Part shown: positions 13,845 through 18,614 of the stretch, piece after piece | Position numbering within the stretch: the first letter of the stretch is position 1 | Layout: each line of letters begins with the position of its first letter | DNA from: an uncultured Azohydromonas sp. | Lineage (GTDB): Bacteria > Pseudomonadota > Gammaproteobacteria > Burkholderiales > Burkholderiaceae_C | Assembly (NCBI RefSeq): GCF_937926365.1 | Contig: NZ_CALAOH010000067.1 | Coordinates: 1-18,614, forward strand | Length of the DNA: 18,614 bases | Direction: 5' to 3' | The notes under the pieces: model-generated | The model's input: only the letters and a program-made list of their open reading frames with translations | The model's database searches: none | Told to the model about the DNA's origin: nothing | Translations under genes and position numbers: made by a program

Positions 13845-15287
13845 TCAGGGCTCCTGCGCCCACACCACCGCCTGGTCCACCGCGTACAGCCTGCAGCCCT
13901 GGTGCGCCTTGCCGCACTGCTCCAGGGCGTGCGCCAGCGGGTCGGGGCCCAGCGCGGCGGCGTTCCAGGCGCCGTCCGGCGCGATGACGAAGGCCTTGGG
14001 CCGGCGCAGCGCCAGGTACTTCAGCCAGGCCTGGCGGCCGGACTCGTTGACGAAGGGAATGGCCGCCGCCTCTTCCGGCGTCGCGGGCCGCACCATCGGC
14101 GGCGCGGGCGTGGGACGCACCCAGGCCACGTAGTCGTCCACCGCGTAGACATGGCAGTACCGCGAGCGCGCCCGGCATTCCTTCAGGCCGCGGCCCACCG
14201 GGTCGAAGCCGCCGTAGAAGGCGGCCGCGTAGCTCGGCCCCACGATGTAGACCCGCGGCATGGGCCGCTCCAGGAACCGGCGGTAATGCTCGCGGCCCTT
14301 GTCGCTCAGGTAGGGCACGGCCTCCACGTCGTCGAGAGCGGCATGGCCCGAGGGCGGCGGGAAGTCCTGCGGCAGGTACTGGGGATGGGTGATGGCGGCG
14401 GGCAAGCCGAGCTGGCGCAGGAAGGCGTCCGCCTTGGGCGCCCAGATCGGCAGGCCCTCGGGATAGACCAGCAGGTGGTGCGCGTCCTTCATGAAGGGCC
14501 CGAAGGCCTCCACCTGCGCTTTCGCGCCCATGGCGGTGTAGCGCGAGAACATGGCCTGCCACACCGGCGGACCGAAGTAGCTGTCGTTCTCGCCATAGAA
14601 CCAGATCGAGGGCACGCGGGTGGTGGCGCCGAAGCGCTCGGCCCCGCGCGCCAGCGCGGCGGCGGAGGACGCGCAGTTGGAAATGTTCATGCCGCCGGCG
14701 AAGTTGAGCAGGCCCTTGACCCGCGGATCGCCCAGCGCGCCGTAGGCCAGCGTGTTCCAGCCGCCGATGCTCTGGCCGGCCATGACGGTGCGGTCGGCGT
14801 CGATGCCGGGTTGCGTCGCCACGAAGTCCAGCACCGCCTGGATGTCGCGCGCGTTGTCCAGGCCGACGCGCTCCTGGTTGCAGCCGAAGGGCTTCATTTC
14901 GCCTTCCGAGCCGGCGTGGCCGCGCAGCATGGGCAGCGCCACGGCGTAGCCGCGCGAGAGGAAGTAATAGGCGGCGAAGGTGTGGACGTAGCGCGGCATC
15001 CGCGCGCGCGGCGTCTTGCCGGCGGCGCCGTGGTTCACCACCGCCAGCGGAAAGGGCCCCGGCCCATCGGGCTGCAGCAGCGTCACCACCAGGTTCACGC
15101 TGCGCTGCGGGTCCACGGGAACCCTCAGCACGCGCTCGTTCATGGAGGCCTCGGGAGCGGCGGTGCTGGGGACGGTGGTGCTGGGGGCGGCGGCGTCGGG
15201 CTCGGCAGCGGGGCTGGCCGGGGGCAGGCCGGCCAGGGTGGCTGCCCAGAGCGCGCCGGCCAGGCGGCGGCGGAGGGTCTTTTTCAT
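13845..15287 (-). CDS. Exported alpha/beta hydrolase with duplicated cysteine-paired C-terminal module
   Basis: This 480-residue protein starts with a Sec-type signal peptide (MKKTLRRRLAGALWAATLAG, cleavage probably near A27), so it should be periplasmic or secreted. Residues about 50-300 are an alpha/beta hydrolase of dienelactone-hydrolase type, with nucleophile S173 in AGQSIGGWN and probable acid D235 in YGENDSYF. The histidine is H270 or H271 in DAHHLLVYPEG. The substrate cannot be told. Residues about 325-390 and 409-477 are two copies of one module: an AYIVGP/FVIAPDG-like strand, a cysteine pair exactly 7 apart (C371/C378 and C458/C465), and YAVDxxVxW. The ATG at 15287 was chosen over one 48 bases upstream because the signal peptide starts there; its ribosome site is weak. 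It is not in an operon with the regulator upstream, being separated by 172 bases. Confidence 0.85.
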   Translation of the reverse strand: MKKTLRRRLAGALWAATLAGLPPASPAAEPDAAAPSTTVPSTAAPEASMNERVLRVPVDPQRSVNLVVTLLQPDGPGPFPLAVVNHGAAGKTPRARMPRYVHTFAAYYFLSRGYAVALPMLRGHAGSEGEMKPFGCNQERVGLDNARDIQAVLDFVATQPGIDADRTVMAGQSIGGWNTLAYGALGDPRVKGLLNFAGGMNISNCASSAAALARGAERFGATTRVPSIWFYGENDSYFGPPVWQAMFSRYTAMGAKAQVEAFGPFMKDAHHLLVYPEGLPIWAPKADAFLRQLGLPAAITHPQYLPQDFPPPSGHAALDDVEAVPYLSDKGREHYRRFLERPMPRVYIVGPSYAAAFYGGFDPVGRGLKECRARSRYCHVYAVDDYVAWVRPTPAPPMVRPATPEEAAAIPFVNESGRQAWLKYLALRRPKAFVIAPDGAWNAAALGPDPLAHALEQCGKAHQGCRLYAVDQAVVWAQEP

Positions 15288-15339
15288 GTCCCGCCGATTT
15301 TTCGTGCGCGGCCCGGGCGGGATGGGGGCCGCCACTCAC

Positions 15340-15365
15340 GCAGGCTTCGACAGTGCCTGCTTTTT
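15340..15365 (+). terminator. Intrinsic-terminator-like hairpin facing the plus strand
   Basis: GCAGGC, a 9-base loop, GCCTGC and then TTTTT make a short classical terminator shape in the plus direction. Both flanking genes run on the minus strand, where the hairpin has no T-run. It sits 53-78 bases upstream of the hydrolase start, so the dyad might instead be an operator. The structure is seen; the function is uncertain. Confidence 0.5.
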
Positions 15366-15459
15366 CACGCATTCCCGCCCCGCGGCCCGCGCGATGCCGA
15401 GGTAGAAGCGGCGGACAGGATCGTTGACGAACAGACCGCCCGGATCGGCCGGGAGCCGC

Positions 15460-16089
15460 CTACACCGTCCAGCCGTTGCGCCACGCCAGCCGCGCCAGCT
15501 CGAAGTCGCTGCCGGTGCCGAGCTTGGCCTTCACCTGGTAGTGCAGGTTGTGGACGGTCTTGACGCTCAGCGCCAGCGACTGGGCGATCTCCTGCGGGCT
15601 GCGGCCCGCCACCAGCGCGCGCATCACCTCGAACTCGCGCGGCGACAGCCCGTGCGCGGCCGGCGGCTGGGGCTGCAGCAGCAGCGCCGCCACCTCGCCG
15701 GCGATGTCGGCGCTGATCAGCCGCCGGCCCTGGCTCACCTGCCGCACGCCCTGGATGAGCTCCTGCGGCGGGCTGCTCTTGGTCACGTAGCCCAGGGCAC
15801 CCGCGCGCAGCGCCTGCGCGGCCCACACCGGATCGCGGTGCATGCTGAAGGCCAGCACGCGGCAGGCAGCGTCGCGCTGGCGCAGGCGCTGGATCAGCTC
15901 CAGCCCGCCCAGCCCGGGCAGCGCCAGGTCCACCACCGCCACGTCCACCGGCTGCGCGCGCCAGGCCTGCAGCGCCTGCGTGCCATCTTCGGCCTCGGCC
16001 ACCACCTGCATGTCGCCCTGCAACTCCAGCAGGCGGCGGTAGCCCTCGCGCACCACCGCATGGTCGTCCACCAGCATCACGCGGATCAC
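15460..16089 (-). CDS. NarL/FixJ-type response regulator (REC-LuxR HTH)
   Basis: This 209-residue DNA-binding regulator has an N-terminal receiver with the acidic pair in MLVDDH, phosphoacceptor D54 in VAVVDLALPG and K104 in GYVTKSS. Residues about 143-205 are a LuxR-type helix-turn-helix (LSPREFEVMRALVAGRSPQEIAQSL; recognition helix around SVKTVHNLHYQVKAKL). The start is GTG, inside the GTGA overlap with the sensor kinase stop, with a strong GGAGGAG at 16098-16104. The alternative ATG four codons in would cut into the receiver's first strand. It is the cognate regulator of the kinase just upstream. Targets are not shown; candidates are its own operon, the hydrolase and the ExbB-like operon. 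Confidence 0.93.
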   Translation of the reverse strand: MIRVMLVDDHAVVREGYRRLLELQGDMQVVAEAEDGTQALQAWRAQPVDVAVVDLALPGLGGLELIQRLRQRDAACRVLAFSMHRDPVWAAQALRAGALGYVTKSSPPQELIQGVRQVSQGRRLISADIAGEVAALLLQPQPPAAHGLSPREFEVMRALVAGRSPQEIAQSLALSVKTVHNLHYQVKAKLGTGSDFELARLAWRNGWTV

Positions 16090-17516
16090 GTCGTCTTCTC
16101 CTCCATCCCGGTTCCGGCTTCCCCGGCGCCCCGCGCGCCCTCTTCCGCTGCCCGCTCATCCAGCGGCAGCCACACCCGCAGGCACAGGCCGCCGCCGGCC
16201 GGCCGCTCCCAGTCCAGCCGCCCGCCCAGCGCCAGTACCCGCTCGCGCAGGCCCAGCAGGCCGTGGCCCGAAGGGGGCAGGTCCGCCTCGGGGCCCGCGC
16301 CGTCGTCGGCCACGCTCAGGCGCAGGCCGCCGGCCTCGCGGCGCAACGCGACGGCGGCGCTGGCGGCGCCGCTGTGGCGCAGCGCGTTGGTCAGCGCCTC
16401 CTGCACGATGCGATAGACGTGAATGTCGTGGTCCGGCGGCAGCGGCGTCCAGGGCTGCGGCAGCGCCAGCCGCACGCGCAGCGTGCTGCCGTCGGCACGC
16501 CGCCGCGGCAGGTTCGCCAGCGACTGCAGCGCCACCGCGAGGCCGAAGCGGTCCAGCGCCTGCGGGCGCAGGTCGGCCAGCACGCGCTGCAACCCGTCGA
16601 GCAGTTGCGCGGTGGTGCGCGACATGGCTTGCGCGCTGGCGGCGGCCTGGGGCAGCGCCTGCGTCATCAGGCTCATCGCCGCGGCCTCGGCCTGCAGCGC
16701 GGTCAGGCTCTGGCCCATCTCGTCGTGCAGCTCGCGCGCCAGGCGCCGGCGCTCGGCCTCGCGCACCTGCAGCAGGTGCAGGCTGAGCTGCTGCTGCCGG
16801 CGGCGCAGCTCGCCCAGGTGCTCGGCCAGCCGGTTGAAGCCCTGGCCGATGTGCTCCAGCTCGCGCAGCCGCATCGGCGGCAGGCGCACCTGAAGGTCGT
16901 CCGCAGCCAGCCGCGCCAGCGCGCCCAGCACCTGGTTGGCCGGTGCGAGCGAGCGCGCCACCAGGCGCGAGGCCAGCCACAGCATGCCCATCAGCGCCGC
17001 CGCCGCCGCGGCCAGCCAGGCCCAGCGCTGCCACAGCAGCCGGCCCTCCAGCGCCCAGTGCGGCTGCACCTCCACCGTGCCGGCCTTCACCCCCTCGGAC
17101 AGCGCCAGCGTGAGGGTGTGCGTCCATTGCGCGTCGGTGCCGCCGGCCAGGCGCCGAGCCCACCGGGCGGGGGCGCCGTCGGGATCGCCGTCCTCGTGCG
17201 GCAGGCAGCCCGCCCTCACGCGGTGGCCGTAGATGTCCGACACCGCCACGCACAGCGGGGCGCGCTGCGCCAGCGTCCGCAGCGGCGCCAGCGTGACGGC
17301 GTGCGTGCTGCGGTCGAAGGCGCTGGCGTGGCGCGCCAGGTCGTCGGCCAGCAGTTGCGCCGCCAACGCCGCGGTGCTGGGCAGCGCCTGGGCATTGCGC
17401 TGGCGCCATTCGCGCCAGTCGCTCCAGCCCAGCACCGCGACCACCGCCAGCGCCACGGCCCCCAGGCGCCAGCGCAGGGCACGGCCGAGGAGGAGCAACG
17501 GGGGGCGGGGAGGCAT
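16086..17516 (-). CDS. NarX/UhpB-type membrane sensor histidine kinase (HisKA_3)
   Basis: This 476-residue inner-membrane kinase has transmembrane segments at about 18-31 and 165-187. They flank a periplasmic sensor domain of some 130 residues with two cysteines (C89, C104). HAMP follows (about 185-235), then HisKA_3 dimerisation with H264 in RRRLARELHDEMGQ. The HATPase shows TNALRHSG, VADDGAG and GHGLLGLRERV. It should phosphorylate the overlapping response regulator. The start is ambiguous: in-frame ATGs also exist at 17591, 17660 and 17711. I chose 17516 because it puts the first membrane helix at the N-terminus and leaves the inverted repeat upstream untranslated. None of the candidates has a good ribosome site. 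The ligand is unknown. Confidence 0.88.
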   Translation of the reverse strand: MPPRPPLLLLGRALRWRLGAVALAVVAVLGWSDWREWRQRNAQALPSTAALAAQLLADDLARHASAFDRSTHAVTLAPLRTLAQRAPLCVAVSDIYGHRVRAGCLPHEDGDPDGAPARWARRLAGGTDAQWTHTLTLALSEGVKAGTVEVQPHWALEGRLLWQRWAWLAAAAAALMGMLWLASRLVARSLAPANQVLGALARLAADDLQVRLPPMRLRELEHIGQGFNRLAEHLGELRRRQQQLSLHLLQVREAERRRLARELHDEMGQSLTALQAEAAAMSLMTQALPQAAASAQAMSRTTAQLLDGLQRVLADLRPQALDRFGLAVALQSLANLPRRRADGSTLRVRLALPQPWTPLPPDHDIHVYRIVQEALTNALRHSGAASAAVALRREAGGLRLSVADDGAGPEADLPPSGHGLLGLRERVLALGGRLDWERPAGGGLCLRVWLPLDERAAEEGARGAGEAGTGMEEKTT

Positions 17517-17556
17517 GGAGGGCTCGACGGGAGGTTCGGACGGGTTGGATGGGAGG

Positions 17557-17601
17557 GCGGCGCATCTTGCATGAGAGCGGCGGGAGCTCATGCAACGCCG
17601 C
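17557..17601. promoter_or_regulatory. Inverted repeat upstream of the sensor kinase gene, candidate operator
   Basis: TTGCATGAG (17567-17575) and CTCATGCAA (17587-17595) are perfect 9-bp inverted arms with an 11-base spacer, so their centres are 20 bases apart, about two helix turns. Outer arms GCGGCG (17557-17562) and CGCCGC (17596-17601) extend the dyad, with a 4-base interruption on one side. It lies about 50 bases before the kinase start on the minus strand. It could bind a dimeric regulator, possibly the operon's own response regulator. No T-run adjoins it, so a terminator is less likely. Confidence 0.5.
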
Positions 17602-17707
17602 AGGAGGACTCGTCGCGTGTTCGCACCTGACGGCGTTTTCTCTCCGGCCAGCCTTGTCATGGGCGAGCCACGGACCAACCGCGTGCTCCCCGGACGCCAC
17701 CGCTCCC

Positions 17708-18025
17708 TCACTCCGGCACATAAACCATCGACCCATCCTCCAGCCGGTAAGCCACGCCGGCTTTCACGCCGCCGGTGCCTGGACCACTGCTGCCCTCGGC
17801 CGCCTTGAAGCGCTCCACGCGCTGGCCATCCTTGATCACCACCTGCATGTCGGGCCGGCCGGCGTTGCGGATCACGGTCACCTTGTCGGCGGTGAAGGGG
17901 TTCAGCGGATGGCTGGCCATGGCCAGCAGCAGCGCGGCGACCAGCACCAGGAACACGTCGATGAGGTTGACCAGCGACAGCACCGGGTCCTCGTCCTCCT
18001 CGGCCAGCAGGCGCTCCCGGATCAC
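17708..18025 (-). CDS. DUF2149 protein, ExbD-like single-helix partner of the ExbB-like channel
   Basis: This 105-residue protein has a short acidic N-terminus (LLAEEDEDP), one transmembrane helix (about 18-36, VNLIDVFLVLVAALLLAMA) and a periplasmic remainder. The helix has an aspartate (D23) in a context very like ExbD/TolR (the IDVMLVLL pattern), where the residue takes part in proton conduction. DUF2149 proteins are known next to MotA/TolQ/ExbB homologues, as here. The start is GTG, overlapping the ExbB-like stop (GTGA), with GGAG 8 bases upstream. It appears to be the last gene of its operon, followed by a 191-base gap. The ExbD-like role is inferred from the helix and the neighbour; DUF2149 itself is uncharacterised. 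Confidence 0.85.
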   Translation of the reverse strand: MIRERLLAEEDEDPVLSLVNLIDVFLVLVAALLLAMASHPLNPFTADKVTVIRNAGRPDMQVVIKDGQRVERFKAAEGSSGPGTGGVKAGVAYRLEDGSMVYVPE

Positions 18026-18507
18026 GGCCGCGACTCCGGGGCGGCCAGCGCCAGCAGCTCGCCGGCGTACCAGCGCCGGCGCACCTGGGCGATGGTGTAG
18101 GTGATGGCCGCGGCGACGAGCGCCAGGATCACGGCCGAGAAGGCCATGGTCAGGCCCTGCGCCACGGCGTCGAGCTGGCCGCCGGCCAGCGCCTGGAGCG
18201 CCGGGCCCATGGGGATCATGGTCGCCACCAGTCCCAGCATGGGCGCCACGCGGGTGCTCACGCGCACCAGTTCCAGCCGGCGCAGCGCCAGCAGCTCCAG
18301 CGCCGCGGCGTCGAGCTCCGGCCGCAACGCGCGCGCCTGGTGCAACTCGAAGGCCGCGGGCACGCCGCGGCGGCGCTGCAGCGCCTGCAGCACGCAGGCG
18401 CCCAGCGCGAAGAAGGCGTAGGCGAAGAGCGCCGCGATGCCCAGCAGCACCGGCAGCAGGAACAGCTGGCTCAGGCCGTACAGGGCCCCGTCCACGGTGG
18501 CGTGCAT
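18022..18507 (-). CDS. MotA/TolQ/ExbB-family proton channel protein
   Basis: This 161-residue membrane protein has hydrophobic segments at about 15-40, 86-106 and 116-141, the last two joined by a short loop as in the MotA/TolQ/ExbB domain (VAPMLGLVATMIPMGPAL, then AFSAVILALVAAAITYTIA). It is shorter than classical ExbB (about 240 residues), lacking the longer N-terminal extension. With the overlapping DUF2149 protein it probably forms a proton-driven energising complex in the inner membrane. The ATG at 18507 has AAGGGAG upstream and lies 3 bases after the stop of the partial gene at the window edge, so all three are one operon. What it powers depends on the genes beyond the window; a TonB-like transport function is plausible. 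Confidence 0.88.
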   Translation of the reverse strand: MHATVDGALYGLSQLFLLPVLLGIAALFAYAFFALGACVLQALQRRRGVPAAFELHQARALRPELDAAALELLALRRLELVRVSTRVAPMLGLVATMIPMGPALQALAGGQLDAVAQGLTMAFSAVILALVAAAITYTIAQVRRRWYAGELLALAAPESRP

Positions 18508-18510
18508 GGC

Positions 18511-18614
18511 TCAGGCTCCCTTTGCGGCCAGGGCGGCGGGGACGCGGACGGCGCCGGCATCCACCGGGCCGCGCCGGCCCCGGCGGCGCTGGTGCCAGGC
18601 GCCCGCGCCCACCA
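18511..18614 (-). CDS. C-terminal fragment of a gene running off the window
   Basis: The minus strand shows an open frame ending in TGA at 18513-18511, with 33 residues visible. An Ala/Gly start leads into WHQRRRGRRG and then an alanine-rich tail. A basic stretch after small residues would suit the cytoplasmic end of a membrane anchor. It stops 3 bases before the ExbB-like ATG, and its last codons carry that gene's ribosome site. In related gene clusters the gene at this position can be a CobN-like chelatase, but 33 residues cannot establish that. Confidence 0.55.
   Translation of the reverse strand, partial: VGAGAWHQRRRGRRGPVDAGAVRVPAALAAKGA

Noticed and set aside
15439..15453. CCCGG/CCGGG stem just past the response regulator stop as its terminator
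   Set aside because: Only a 5-bp stem with no T-run on the minus strand; too common in DNA this rich in G and C.
17517..17711. N-terminal extension of the sensor kinase to upstream ATGs
   Set aside because: The extra 65 residues are basic and of low complexity, would bury the first membrane helix and would run through the inverted repeat; no good ribosome site precedes them.

Overview
The window reads as chromosomal DNA of a high-GC betaproteobacterium, most likely Burkholderiales (Comamonadaceae or a relative). The grounds are the strong G/C third-position bias, the GlgE and TreS-maltokinase pair, tandem DUF5985-type membrane proteins, and tightly packed operons with ATGA/GTGA-type overlaps. 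This placement is inference; no rRNA or other marker is present. I found no tRNA, rRNA, insertion sequence, phage gene or CRISPR array, and no gene-free stretch longer than 300 bases. The longest gaps are 207, 191 and 172 bases.

Plus strand, 4-5422: two carbohydrate genes. glgE (maltose-1-phosphate maltosyltransferase) is followed 7 bases later by a trehalose synthase-maltokinase fusion. Together they form the core of the GlgE route: trehalose to maltose to maltose-1-phosphate to alpha-1,4-glucan. The branching enzyme glgB is not next to them in this window.

Plus strand, 5492-13823: a signalling block. A 1638-residue soluble hybrid histidine kinase carries about fifteen HAMP modules in 92-residue tandem units, a layout resembling fungal group III (Nik1/Os-1) osmosensing kinases. 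It overlaps by 10 bases a second soluble hybrid kinase (REC-GAF-HisKA-HATPase-REC). After a 207-base spacer come a small winged-helix-like protein and two consecutive three-helix membrane proteins of DUF5985 type. This is the most interesting part of the window: a possible multi-kinase phosphorelay with small membrane partners, next to trehalose/glucan genes.

Minus strand, 18614-13845: three units. At the window edge, a partial gene leads into a MotA/TolQ/ExbB-like channel protein and a DUF2149 protein with an ExbD-like membrane aspartate, suggesting a proton-driven energising module. Next is a NarX/NarL-type pair, a membrane histidine kinase and a LuxR-family response regulator overlapping by GTGA. 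A 9-bp inverted repeat lies upstream of the kinase. Last is an exported alpha/beta hydrolase whose C-terminus is a duplicated, cysteine-paired module. It converges on the DUF5985 genes with only 21 bases between stop codons. A terminator-like hairpin upstream of the hydrolase faces the plus strand, against the direction of the flanking genes.
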